From an uncultured Endomicrobiia bacterium (lineage in GTDB: Bacteria > Elusimicrobiota > Endomicrobiia > DTEH01): a stretch of DNA of 50,357 nt. The stretch spans positions 1-50,357 of the forward strand of contig CALDDQ010000016.1 of NCBI GenBank assembly GCA_937936785.1. The letters are read 5' to 3'. The translations under genes were made by a program, and so were the position numbers. The notes beneath the pieces are model-generated. The model was not told the DNA's origin and did no database searches. It worked only from the letters and a program-made list of their open reading frames with translations. This document shows positions 26,796 through 35,178 of this stretch, in pieces; the stretch's first letter is position 1; the number at the start of each line of letters is the position of its first letter.

Positions 26796-26817
26796 ATAGT
26801 GTTTCTATTTACACTAT
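26796..26817 (+). terminator. hairpin after rimO, possible terminator
   Basis: ATAGTGT/ACACTAT arms enclose an 8-base loop, and A then T runs follow. It lies 22 bases after the rimO stop. The stem is moderately stable. Confidence 0.5.
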
Positions 26818-26923
26818 TAAAAAAAATTTTTTGTTACCAAAGATTGAAAAAATATTATTAATATTCTAATAAAGTACCGAAAAAAAATTATTTTATTAAA
26901 CAATAATATAACGATCCTATTCA

Positions 26924-26960
26924 CAATAATGTAATGTGTTATTAAACATATACATTATTG
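26924..26960. promoter_or_regulatory. 10-bp inverted repeat between rimO and nfnA
   Basis: CAATAATGTA (26924-26933) and TACATTATTG (26951-26960) are perfect inverted copies with inner ATGT/ACAT pairing. They could be a terminator (CAAATTTTTT follows) or an operator. The rest of the 313-base gap is featureless. Confidence 0.45.
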
Positions 26961-27027
26961 CAAATTTTTTAGATAGAAATATACTTGTTTACAAAAACAT
27001 TCTTTTAAAACCCAACTTCTGTTTAAC

Positions 27028-27047
27028 AAACATATGAACATATGTTT
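27028..27047. promoter_or_regulatory. 20-bp dyad operator candidate upstream of nfnA
   Basis: AAACATATG-AA-CATATGTTT is a perfect 9-2-9 palindrome centred about 50 bases before the nfnA ATG. That position fits a repressor site. The regulator is unknown. Confidence 0.5.
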
Positions 27048-27086
27048 TTGCTAAAATTTGATAAAAAATTTTTTTAACAAAAATTT

Positions 27087-27917
27087 ATGTCTAACTTTAA
27101 AATTTTAGAAAAATATCTTTTAGCACCAAAAATACATTTTGTTTTAGTTCAAGCACCTCTAATTGCCAAAAAAGCGTTACCCGGACAGTTTGTAATGGTT
27201 CGTATAACAGAAAAAGGTGAACGAATACCTTTAACCATTGCAGACTATGACCGCGAAAAAGGAACTATTTCTATCGTTTTCCAAGAACTTGGTAAAACCA
27301 CCTGCGATTTTGCAAAAATGAATCCCGAAGAAGAATTGTTAGATTTGTTAGGTCCGCAAGGAAATCCAACAGAAATAAATCCAAAATTAATAGGTAAAAA
27401 TATTATTATAATTGGAGGTGGTGTTGGAGTTGCCCCTACATTTCCTCTGGTTAGAAGATTAAAAGAAGAAGGAGTAAAAGTTACTTCTATACTAGGCTTT
27501 AGATCAAAAGAATACATTTTTTGGGAAGATAGAATGAAAAATGTTTCTGACAAACTTATAATCACCACTAATGACGGTTCTTATGGCAAACACGGGGTTG
27601 TAACAGATGTTTTAAAAGAATTAATTGAATTAGGAGAAAACATTTCCCATGTATTTGCGATTGGTCCTACAATAATGATGAAATCTGTTTGTGAAACCAC
27701 AAAAATAAATAATATTCCAACAACTGTAAGTTTAAATGCGTTAATGGTTTGTGGAATGGGAATGTGTGGAGCATGCAGAGTTAATGTCAACGAAAAAAAT
27801 CAATTTACATGTATGGACGGACCAGATTTTGATGGGCATAAAGTAAATTTTGATGAACTTATGAAACGATTAGATACTTACAAAAAGGAAGAATGTAGCT
27901 GTAGTAAATATATTTAG
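27087..27917 (+). CDS. nfnA: NfnA-type ferredoxin/NADP oxidoreductase subunit
   Basis: The 276-residue protein is of the sulfide dehydrogenase/dihydroorotate dehydrogenase-electron-transfer type. It has an FAD domain (PGQFVMVRI then ERIPLTIADYD), an NAD domain (IIIGGGVGVAPTFPLVRRL) and a C-terminal [2Fe-2S] site MVCGMGMCGACRV with Cys222, 227, 230 and Cys242 (FTCMDGPDFDGH). NfnA pairs with NfnB to bifurcate electrons from NADPH to ferredoxin and NAD, or the reverse. The same fold serves SudB and PyrK. nfnB follows after 37 bases, supporting the Nfn assignment. A perfect 9-2-9 palindrome lies upstream. Confidence 0.88.
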   Translation: MSNFKILEKYLLAPKIHFVLVQAPLIAKKALPGQFVMVRITEKGERIPLTIADYDREKGTISIVFQELGKTTCDFAKMNPEEELLDLLGPQGNPTEINPKLIGKNIIIIGGGVGVAPTFPLVRRLKEEGVKVTSILGFRSKEYIFWEDRMKNVSDKLIITTNDGSYGKHGVVTDVLKELIELGENISHVFAIGPTIMMKSVCETTKINNIPTTVSLNALMVCGMGMCGACRVNVNEKNQFTCMDGPDFDGHKVNFDELMKRLDTYKKEECSCSKYI

Positions 27918-27954
27918 ACTTATAATTTAAACAAAAAAAATTAAAGATACAAAA

Positions 27955-29343
27955 ATGATAGAAAAAAAAACTGTTCCTATGCGGGAACAACCAGTAGAAC
28001 AAAGAATAAAAAATTTTGACGAAGTTGCACTTGGATATTCTGAAGAGGAAGCTATAAAAGAATCTGAACGGTGCCTTCAATGTAATAAAAAACCTTGTGT
28101 TTCTGGATGTCCTGTAAATATAGAAATTCCGGAATTTATAAAATTTATTAGAGAAAGAAAATTTCAACAAGGAATTGATATAATTCATCAGACAGATTCG
28201 TTACCTGCAGTTACAGGAAGAGTTTGTCCTCAAGAAGATCAGTGTCAAGCAGTTTGTGTGTTAAAAAAATCTGGAGAACCAATTTCTATTGGCCGGTTGG
28301 AACGGTTTTTAGCAGATTGGGAACAAAAAAATAATAAAACAATAAAAAAACAAAATATAACCAAAAATTTGTCATCTAAAATTGCAATTATTGGTTCAGG
28401 ACCAGCAGGACTTGCTTGTGCAACAGATCTGGCTAAAATAGGATATGAAGTTACAGTTTTTGAAGGATATCATAAACTTGGTGGAGTATTGACTTATGGA
28501 ATCCCAGAATTTCGCCTACCAAAAGATATTGTAGAAAAAGAAATAAATCTGTTAAAAAACTTAGGTGTAAAATTTATGACTAACATTTTAATTGGTCGTG
28601 TATTAACTATAAAAGATTTATTTGAATTAGGTTTCAAAGCAATTTTTATTGGCGCTGGAGCTGGACTGCCAAAATTTATGGGTATACCAGGAGAAAATTT
28701 GAACGGGATCTATTCCGCAAACGAATACCTGACCAGAACAAATTTAATGAAAGCATATTTGTTTCCACAATACGATACTCCAATAAAAAAAGCTAAAAAT
28801 GTTTTAGTAATTGGTGGAGGAAATGTTGCAATGGATGCAGCAAGAACTGCTATACGGTTAGGAGCTAAAAATGTTTATTTGGCATACCGCCGTTCTGAAC
28901 AAGAAATGCCTGCTAGAGAAGAAGAAATTGTTCGTGCTAGAGAAGAAGGAGTAAAATTTATGTTGTTGACTGGAATAACAAAATATTTCGGCGATGAGAA
29001 CGGTTTTGTAAAACAAGCACAATGTATAAAAATGGACCTTAAAGAACCAGATTTTTCTGGTAGACGAAGTCCGGTACCAAAACAAGGATCTGAATTTATA
29101 TTAGATATTGACCAAGCGATTGTTGCTATTGGCACTACACCAAACCCAATTTTACAAAAAACCACTCCAGAACTAAAAACAAAACCTACTGGAGAGATTA
29201 TAACAAATGAATTTTGTATGACATCAATACCTGGAGTTTTTGCCGGAGGTGATATTGTAACAGGTTCTGCAACGGTTATAACAGCCATGGGTGCAGGACG
29301 AAAAGCTGCTTATTATATTGACAGATATCTTACAAATTTATAA
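27955..29343 (+). CDS. nfnB: NfnB / glutamate synthase small-subunit-type flavoprotein
   Basis: The 462-residue protein has the N-terminal double [4Fe-4S] region CLQCNKKPCVSGCPV (from Cys40) and GRVCPQEDQCQAVCV. Two Rossmann motifs follow, AIIGSGPAGLACATDLA and VLVIGGGNVAMDAARTAIRLGA, with the late GVFAGGDIVTGSATVITAMGAGR. It binds FAD and NADPH. With nfnA it fits NfnB, the b-FAD bifurcating subunit. GltD of glutamate synthase has the same architecture, and a glutamate-synthase-like gene follows, so it may serve both. The two roles cannot be separated from sequence. Confidence 0.88.
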   Translation: MIEKKTVPMREQPVEQRIKNFDEVALGYSEEEAIKESERCLQCNKKPCVSGCPVNIEIPEFIKFIRERKFQQGIDIIHQTDSLPAVTGRVCPQEDQCQAVCVLKKSGEPISIGRLERFLADWEQKNNKTIKKQNITKNLSSKIAIIGSGPAGLACATDLAKIGYEVTVFEGYHKLGGVLTYGIPEFRLPKDIVEKEINLLKNLGVKFMTNILIGRVLTIKDLFELGFKAIFIGAGAGLPKFMGIPGENLNGIYSANEYLTRTNLMKAYLFPQYDTPIKKAKNVLVIGGGNVAMDAARTAIRLGAKNVYLAYRRSEQEMPAREEEIVRAREEGVKFMLLTGITKYFGDENGFVKQAQCIKMDLKEPDFSGRRSPVPKQGSEFILDIDQAIVAIGTTPNPILQKTTPELKTKPTGEIITNEFCMTSIPGVFAGGDIVTGSATVITAMGAGRKAAYYIDRYLTNL

Positions 29344-29350
29344 AAAAGTT

Positions 29351-29405
29351 AATTCTCAAAGAAGAGAATTTGTGTTTATTTTTAATACAGAACAAAGACG
29401 TTCTG
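29351..29405 (+). promoter_or_regulatory. dual-hairpin ANTAR-type RNA target in the glutamate-synthase-like leader
   Basis: Hairpin P1 has stem AATTCTC/GAGAATT (29351-29357 with 29364-29370) and hexaloop AAAGAA. Hairpin P2 has stem CAGAAC/GTTCTG (29388-29393 with 29400-29405) and hexaloop AAAGAC. Both loops have A at position 1 and G at position 4, the known recognition signature of ANTAR RNA targets, and a 17-base linker separates them. The 3' arm of P2 can instead pair as CT(G)AAAAA (29403-29410) with TTTTTAG (29432-29438), which touches the AGGAGG ribosome site. That gives a plausible alternative OFF structure. The ANTAR protein gene is the next gene downstream. Confidence 0.75.
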
Positions 29406-29448
29406 AAAAAACAATGATGTGCAAAATTAAATTTTTAGGAGGAAAAAT

Positions 29449-31041
29449 ATGAACTTACGTCAACCTAATGCAAACGCTGCCAATGGGACTTTTAACAGGT
29501 CCCGCAATGTAGTACCTAGTTCCGGTATATGTACAACTTGCCTTGACGGTTGTCAAGGTGGGTGTGAACTTTGGCTTGCATCATTTCGTGGAAGAGAAGT
29601 AATATACCCAGGCCCTTTCGGAGAAACAACATCTGGAGCAGATAAAAATTATCCTGTAGACTATTCTCATCTAAACATTCAAGGATATGCTAAAGGAGCG
29701 AAAGGGCTTCCTAAAGGTGTTGAAGGAAATCCTGATACAGCAATGTTTCCAAAAGTTGATACTGAGACAGAATATGGTTGGTCAAAAAAAGTTAAAATGA
29801 AACTACCAATTTTTACCGGCGCACTCGGTTCTACTTATATTGCAAAAAAAAATTGGGAACATTTTGCAACAGGCGCTGCTATTTGTGGTATAACAATTGT
29901 TTGTGGTGAAAATGTTTGTGGTATAGATCCTAATCTTGAACTTAATAAAGATGGTAAAATAAAAAAATCTCCTGAGATGGACCGAAGAATTGAAACTTAC
30001 AAAAAATATCATCAAGATTATGGTGAAATTTTGGTTCAAATGAATGTTGAAGATACGCGGTTAGGTGTTGCAGAATATGTTTTAGAAAAACATAAACTTG
30101 ACACTATAGAACTCAAATGGGGCCAAGGTGCAAAATGTATCGGAGGAGAAATTAAAGTAAAAGATATCAATTATGCTAAAGAACTAAAAAAACGTGGTTA
30201 TATTGTAACCCCAGACCCAACATTGCCAGAAATTGAAGCTGCATATAAAGATGGTTCCATAAAAGAATTTGAGCGACATTCAAGATTAGGTTTCGTGGAC
30301 AAAAAATCTTTTTTGAAAGAAGTTGAACGTTTACGCAAATTAGGTTTTAAACGTATCACACTAAAAACAGGCGCATATTCAATGGTAGAGTTAGCCATGG
30401 CATTACGGTGGGGCGCAGAAGCAAAAATTGATTTGTTAACAATTGATGGTGCACCTGGTGGAACAGGCATGAGCCCATGGCCTATGATGAACGAATGGGG
30501 TATACCCACATTTTATTTAGAAGCATTGACATACGAATTTTGCGAAAAGTTGTCTAAGAAAAAAATCAGAGTTCCAGATATTGCAATCGCAGGAGGATTT
30601 TCTACTGAAGATGGTGTTTTTAAAGCTATTGCAATGGGAGCACCTTATGTAAAAGCTGTTTGTATGGGAAGAGCGTTAATGATACCTGGAATGGTTGGAA
30701 AAAACATTGATCAATGGATTAAAGAAGGTAATTTACCAAAAACTGTATCTAAGTATGGCTCCAAAGTGGAAGAAATTTTTGTTTCTTATGAAGAAGTTAA
30801 AAAAATATACGGTTCAGAAACAGATAAATTACCACTTGGTGCAATTGCAATGTTTACTTTTGCACAAAAGTTTAAAGTAGGGTTACAACAATTAATGGCT
30901 GGAAGCAGGAATTTTTCAATAAAAACCATTTCAAGAAACGATTTAATGAGTTTAACACGTGAAGCTGAAGAAGTTTCTAAAATAAAATATGTAATGGACG
31001 CATACAGAAATGAAGCAAACAAAATTTTAACTGAGAAATAA
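29449..31041 (+). CDS. glutamate synthase-like FMN TIM-barrel protein
   Basis: The 530-residue product matches the central FMN domain of glutamate synthase large subunits: KMKLPIFTGALGSTY, VQMNVEDTRLGVAEYV, ELKWGQGAKCIGGEI, LLTIDGAPGGTGMSP and IAIAGGFSTEDGVFKAIAMGAPYVKAVCMGRA. An N-terminal cysteine cluster CTTCLDGCQGGC may hold a metal or Fe-S centre. There is no glutaminase domain, and the canonical CHxNxCP cysteines of the [3Fe-4S] site are not found. Ammonia use or a related amination is therefore possible, and glutamate synthase activity is inferred. It lies after nfnAB with its own ANTAR-type leader and an AGGAGG ribosome site six bases before the ATG. Confidence 0.82.
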   Translation: MNLRQPNANAANGTFNRSRNVVPSSGICTTCLDGCQGGCELWLASFRGREVIYPGPFGETTSGADKNYPVDYSHLNIQGYAKGAKGLPKGVEGNPDTAMFPKVDTETEYGWSKKVKMKLPIFTGALGSTYIAKKNWEHFATGAAICGITIVCGENVCGIDPNLELNKDGKIKKSPEMDRRIETYKKYHQDYGEILVQMNVEDTRLGVAEYVLEKHKLDTIELKWGQGAKCIGGEIKVKDINYAKELKKRGYIVTPDPTLPEIEAAYKDGSIKEFERHSRLGFVDKKSFLKEVERLRKLGFKRITLKTGAYSMVELAMALRWGAEAKIDLLTIDGAPGGTGMSPWPMMNEWGIPTFYLEALTYEFCEKLSKKKIRVPDIAIAGGFSTEDGVFKAIAMGAPYVKAVCMGRALMIPGMVGKNIDQWIKEGNLPKTVSKYGSKVEEIFVSYEEVKKIYGSETDKLPLGAIAMFTFAQKFKVGLQQLMAGSRNFSIKTISRNDLMSLTREAEEVSKIKYVMDAYRNEANKILTEK

Positions 31042-31059
31042 CAATTTAGGTTTTTAAAC

Positions 31060-31098
31060 GGGGGAAAAAGGACAAATTTTTTTTTGTTTTTTTCCCCC
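31060..31098. terminator. terminator between convergent glutamate-synthase-like and ANTAR genes
   Basis: GGGGGAAAAA (31060-31069) pairs with TTTTTCCCCC (31089-31098), and a T-run follows on the + strand. It stands between two convergent genes and may stop transcription from both sides. Confidence 0.8.
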
Positions 31099-31114
31099 AT
31101 AATTTTTTTAAAAT

Positions 31115-31915
31115 TTATTTTTCTATATCGTAAGCAATAACTATTGCAGAAGCAATTTCTTTTAAAGGTTTTTTCGTGTCCATACTTTTTTTCTGTAAGA
31201 AACGATGAGCATCTTCTTCAGACATACCCTTAATTTTCATTATAATACCTTTTGCTCTTTCTACAAGTTTACGAGTTTCAAGTTCTTCTTTTGTCTTTGT
31301 AATTTCTTTAATCAAACCACTTGTACCAATAGCAACTGCAGACTGGTTTGCCATGGTTTGTAGTATATTTATTTCCAAAGGTGTAAATTCATGTTGTTGT
31401 GAAGTATAAACATTTAATACTCCTATAACTTTGTTTTGAAAAAACATAGGTACCGCTAACATTGACACTAAACCCATTTTTTTTGCAATATCAGGAAATG
31501 CATATTGAGAATCTTTTGTAACATCTAAGACAGATATTGGTCTAAAATCTTTCACTGCAAGACCACTAATACTTTGTCCAATTTTTATATTTGGTTTATT
31601 TTTATATTCTTCATCTAAACTTTGCGTAGCTTTAATTTGTAATTCTTGTTTTTGTTCATCAACAAGCATTATTGAACAAATTTTTGTATTTAACAAATCT
31701 GCAGTAATTTTTACAATTGAGTCTAATATTTCATCAACATTACCAAGTTTTTGTACTACAAATTGTGAAATTGTAGATATTTTATATATTTCATTAATTT
31801 TCTGATTTAACTGGTCTTGAAGATTTGCAATTTCTTTTTCCTTTTGTTCTAAAACTTTTAACAATGAACTTTTACCTTTTTTATTTTTTGTTAAACACTT
31901 ATTTTTTTTCTTCAT
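31115..31915 (-). CDS. GAF-ANTAR RNA-binding antitermination regulator
   Basis: The 266-residue protein has a basic, coiled-coil N-terminus (residues ~15-50). A GAF domain follows (about 55-195; LDSIVKITADLLNTKICSIMLVDE, GQSISGLAVKDFRPISVLDV, MLAVPMFFQNKVIGVLNVYTSQQHEF). The C-terminal ANTAR domain (about 205-262) reads RKLVERAKGIIMKIKGMSEEDAHRFLQKKSMDTKKPLKEIA. ANTAR domains bind paired hexaloop RNA hairpins and prevent transcription termination. GAF domains sense small molecules or partners. The only matching RNA target seen here is in the leader of the convergent glutamate-synthase-like gene. There is no sensor kinase next to it, so control is probably through the GAF ligand. Confidence 0.9.
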   Translation of the reverse strand: MKKKNKCLTKNKKGKSSLLKVLEQKEKEIANLQDQLNQKINEIYKISTISQFVVQKLGNVDEILDSIVKITADLLNTKICSIMLVDEQKQELQIKATQSLDEEYKNKPNIKIGQSISGLAVKDFRPISVLDVTKDSQYAFPDIAKKMGLVSMLAVPMFFQNKVIGVLNVYTSQQHEFTPLEINILQTMANQSAVAIGTSGLIKEITKTKEELETRKLVERAKGIIMKIKGMSEEDAHRFLQKKSMDTKKPLKEIASAIVIAYDIEK

Positions 31916-31996
31916 TCTTTTTTCACCAATAAAAAACTTTTTTTATTGAATACGAAATTTTTTATTTTTTTTCAAGTAGAGTGTTTGTTCTGATAT

Positions 31997-32964
31997 GTTA
32001 TTGTAAAGCCATAATGTCCTCTTAACTGTAAAGCAAAAAGTCATCTTATTTAGATATCTTTGCGATATGGGAATTATTGAACAAACTGGTCATCATAGAA
32101 AATCTGAGAGATTTGTCTGGTATAAGATGGAACATAATTTTTCCATAGGGATACGAACGTTTAGGAACGAATTTAGTTAGTTGATATGTTTTATTATCAA
32201 ACTGAAATTAGTTGTCATTTTTAACAGTTCTTTGCCATTTGAAACATAAAATATCGTATAAGTAGATATCAGCAGGTATTGGTTTAAATACTGATGGAGA
32301 ATGTCTTTAAAGAGGTTTAGATTTAGTAGTGATAGAATGAATATGATCAGTTCTCCATTTAGCGAGGAACTGATAAAGGAGCCTGTTAGCAAATTTAATA
32401 GTGCCAGAAATATCTTTTAGGATTTTGTGTATATGTCTTTTTAGTTCATTGAAAAACCGGTCCTGTAAGAAACCAAAGAATCTCTCAATTTTACCTTTTG
32501 ATTCTGGTTGAAATGGCATATGCCGAATTAAGACAACACCGAGTTGAGATAGTGCTGTTTCAAATTGTGTAGAGACATCTTGCTGGTCTTTATGATAAGT
32601 AACATGCAAAGGTTCATCAGAACAGATATATTCAAAGATAGAATCGTTGTTAGTATAAATTGTCTCAGGCAGGCCATATTTTTCAATTAAATATCTTGTG
32701 GCTTTCATATTGTTCAGGGTTAAGATGTGATGCCGAAAGATAACTTTTTTAGAATATGGCTTGTTCTGTGACATAACCATTTCATCCATGCTATAAGATT
32801 TGTCCCGATTTAACATGACAGAGGAAATAGTATAACTAAAATTACTCATAATATTAACAAAAAGAAAAGTTGTGAACGACTCTTATTATGACTACTACTT
32901 TCATCTTTCTACAGCGGACATCATAGATTTACAGTTACATGGGACATTTTAGCATTACAATAAC
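31997..32964 (-). mobile_element. decayed insertion sequence, copy B
   Basis: Imperfect ~35-base terminal inverted repeats bound it. The left begins GTTATTGTAAAGCC at 31997 and the right ends GGCATTACAATAAC-like at 32964 (AGCATTACAATAAC). The minus strand encodes the core of an ISNCY-like rve transposase from 32849 to 32307: KATRYLIEKYGLPETIYTN, QFETALSQLGVVLIRHMPFQPESKGKIERFFGFLQDRF, ANRLLYQFLAKWRTDHIHS. The expected catalytic Asp after YT is Asn. The N-terminal HTH part is missing. A TAA interrupts the C-terminal region (KNDN*FQFDNKTYQLTKFVPKRSYPYGK). It is dead, in the same orientation as copy A. Confidence 0.85.
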
Positions 32965-33007
32965 ATCAATAACTTTCCTACTTGACAACTGAAAATTATT
33001 TTTATAA

Positions 33008-33045
33008 TAATGATATTCAATATCATTAATGTTGTGTAGTATAAA
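33008..33045 (+). promoter_or_regulatory. Fur-like palindrome overlapping the putative feoAB promoter
   Basis: A perfect 10-1-10 palindrome spans 33008-33028. Its core TGATATT-C-AATATCA differs from the Fur consensus TGATAAT-n-ATTATCA at one base per half. A TATAAA (33040-33045) with TTCAAT 18 bases upstream would place the operator over the -35 region, as expected for iron repression of feoAB about 100 bases downstream. Confidence 0.65.
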
Positions 33046-33130
33046 TGTAAAGTTTTAAAAAGTAACACAAAATTTTTATAACATTAGTGTATAAAACATA
33101 AAACTTTTTAACATCCAACTTTTATAAAAA

Positions 33131-33367
33131 ATGAAATTGTTAACAGATGTTCCTCAATATAAAAAAGTTATAATTAACCATCTTGATACAGGACATGGAA
33201 CGGCAAAAAAATTAGAATCTTTGGGTATTAGAAAAAATGTTCAACTAAAAAAAATTAGTCCTTTGAAATCCAAAGGACCTGTGATTTTGTCTTTTTTAAA
33301 CTCTAACTGTCAAATAGCAATTGGTCATGGGATAGCAAAGAAAATTTTTGTTTCAGAAATATCATAA
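33131..33367 (+). CDS. feoA: ferrous iron transport protein A
   Basis: The 78-residue protein is an SH3-like FeoA: YKKVIINHLDTGHGTAKKLESLGIRKNVQLKKISPLKSKGPVILSF, then IAIGHGIAKKIFV. FeoA is a small cytosolic partner needed for FeoB activity. Its stop overlaps the feoB ATG (TAATG), so translation is coupled. The leader upstream holds a Fur-like palindrome. No strong ribosome site is visible. Confidence 0.88.
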   Translation: MKLLTDVPQYKKVIINHLDTGHGTAKKLESLGIRKNVQLKKISPLKSKGPVILSFLNSNCQIAIGHGIAKKIFVSEIS

Positions 33368-35088
33368 TGAACCGTATTTTATTATTCGGCAATCCAAACG
33401 TAGGTAAAAGCGTTATTTTTTCTAGGTTAACTGGCATTGATGTTTTAATGTCAAATTATCCCGGGACAACAGTTGAACTAAAACAAGGAACAATAAAACT
33501 TAAAAATAAAATATATCAAATAATTGATATTCCTGGAACATATTCTCTTTCTGCGACAAACAAAGCAGAAGAAGTTGCAATAAATATTTTATCTTCAGCA
33601 ACAAAGAATGATATTATTCTAGTAGTTATTGATTCAACAAATCTTGAACGAAACTTGTTTTTAACATTAGAAATTCTGAAAAAAAAACTTCCAACAATCC
33701 TTGTACTAAACAAATGGGATTTAACACAAATATGGGGCACAAAAATTAATATCGACAATCTGTCAAAAATGCTGGATGTTGTTGTTGTGCCAGTCGTTGG
33801 AATAAGTGGTGATGGTATAAAAAATTTGGTTGAAACATTAACACATTTTTCTTTAAACCCTAAAATTTCTTCAGTTAAACTTCCAGAAAAAAATGATAAT
33901 ATATGGAAGTTCATAGGAAAAATAACTTTTTCTGCTCAAACTTTATCACATAAACATCCGTCATCATTTGAAAAACTTCAAGAACTAACAATAACAATGC
34001 CTTATGCATTAATTATTGCACTATCTATTCTTATTTTTTCTTTTATAATAATACGTTTTTTAGGAGAAAATCTTACTAATTATTTTTTAGATCCTATTTT
34101 TAATAAATTTTATATGCCATTTGTTAAAAATTTGGCAGAAACTTTTATAACAAACAAACATATTTTAAAGTTGTTATTAGGAAACGTTCCTGAACCTATG
34201 GAATCTTTTGGAATATTGACCACAGGTTTATATGTACCTTTTGTAATTGTTCTACCATATATTTTTTCATTTTATTTAATATTATCCTTTTTAGAAGATT
34301 CTGGTTATTTGGTAAGAGTTGCGGTCGTTTTAGACAATTTTTTTCATAAATTCGGATTACATGGTTACGCTTCTATACCAATACTTTTGGGATTAGGATG
34401 CAAAGTTCCTGCAGTTTTATCTACACGAATATTAGAAAATGAACGAGAAAAAATTATTTCTGTAGTACTAATTTTAATGTTGACACCTTGTTTACCACAA
34501 AGTGCTATGATCTTCTCAATTTTATCACGATATGGGTTTGTAACTATTTTGTCAGTTTTTTTTATTTTAATTTTTATTGGCCTTGTGGTTGGATTTTTTT
34601 TAAATAAAATTCTTAAAGGAGAAACACCTGAACTTTTTGTAGAGATGCCAAGTTATCAATTACCACCGGTTTTTATTTTGTTAAAAAAGTTATACATTAG
34701 AATGAAATCTTTCTTGTTTGAATCTGTGCCAATGATAATTTTTGGTATCTTTATAGTAAACATTTTTGATCTTATAGGAATAATGCATTTTATAACAAAA
34801 ATTTTAGGTCCAATAATGACAAAAATTTTAGGTTTACCTGATGAAATTTCGATAGTAATGATATCTGGATTTTTAAGGAAAGATGTTTCTATTGCACTTC
34901 TTACTCCATTTGATTTATCATTAAAACAAACAATAATTTCTTGTGTTGTTTTAGTTATATACTTACCTTGTATTGCAACATTTTTTATGTTGTTGAAAGA
35001 ATTCAAACTTAAAAAAAGTTTGATAATTGTAAGTTCTATATTTCTGTTTTCTATGATAATTGGAGCTATGTTAAATATACTTCTATAA
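33367..35088 (+). CDS. feoB: ferrous iron transporter B
   Basis: The 573-residue protein has an N-terminal G domain: GNPNVGKS (residues 8-15), SNYPGTTVE, DIPGTYSL and VLNKWD. The membrane part has the Gate-domain motifs, including LGLGCKVPAVLSTRILENEREKIISVVLILMLTPCLPQSAMIF and ESVPMIIFGIFIVN. FeoB imports Fe2+ under low-oxygen conditions. At 573 residues it is much shorter than enterobacterial FeoB (773); the loss is mostly in the soluble spacer and C-terminal regions. It is coupled to feoA. Confidence 0.93.
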   Translation: MNRILLFGNPNVGKSVIFSRLTGIDVLMSNYPGTTVELKQGTIKLKNKIYQIIDIPGTYSLSATNKAEEVAINILSSATKNDIILVVIDSTNLERNLFLTLEILKKKLPTILVLNKWDLTQIWGTKINIDNLSKMLDVVVVPVVGISGDGIKNLVETLTHFSLNPKISSVKLPEKNDNIWKFIGKITFSAQTLSHKHPSSFEKLQELTITMPYALIIALSILIFSFIIIRFLGENLTNYFLDPIFNKFYMPFVKNLAETFITNKHILKLLLGNVPEPMESFGILTTGLYVPFVIVLPYIFSFYLILSFLEDSGYLVRVAVVLDNFFHKFGLHGYASIPILLGLGCKVPAVLSTRILENEREKIISVVLILMLTPCLPQSAMIFSILSRYGFVTILSVFFILIFIGLVVGFFLNKILKGETPELFVEMPSYQLPPVFILLKKLYIRMKSFLFESVPMIIFGIFIVNIFDLIGIMHFITKILGPIMTKILGLPDEISIVMISGFLRKDVSIALLTPFDLSLKQTIISCVVLVIYLPCIATFFMLLKEFKLKKSLIIVSSIFLFSMIIGAMLNILL

Positions 35089-35178
35089 AAAAATACTTGT
35101 CTTATTGAATAATTAATTTAAAATATGTAAAATAATTTTTAAAGAAATCAAATTTAGAAGTAACACCAAAAAAATTTT

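Noticed and set aside
28875-29288. 137-residue minus-strand frame
   Set aside because: Antisense of the NfnB Rossmann domain; no independent evidence.
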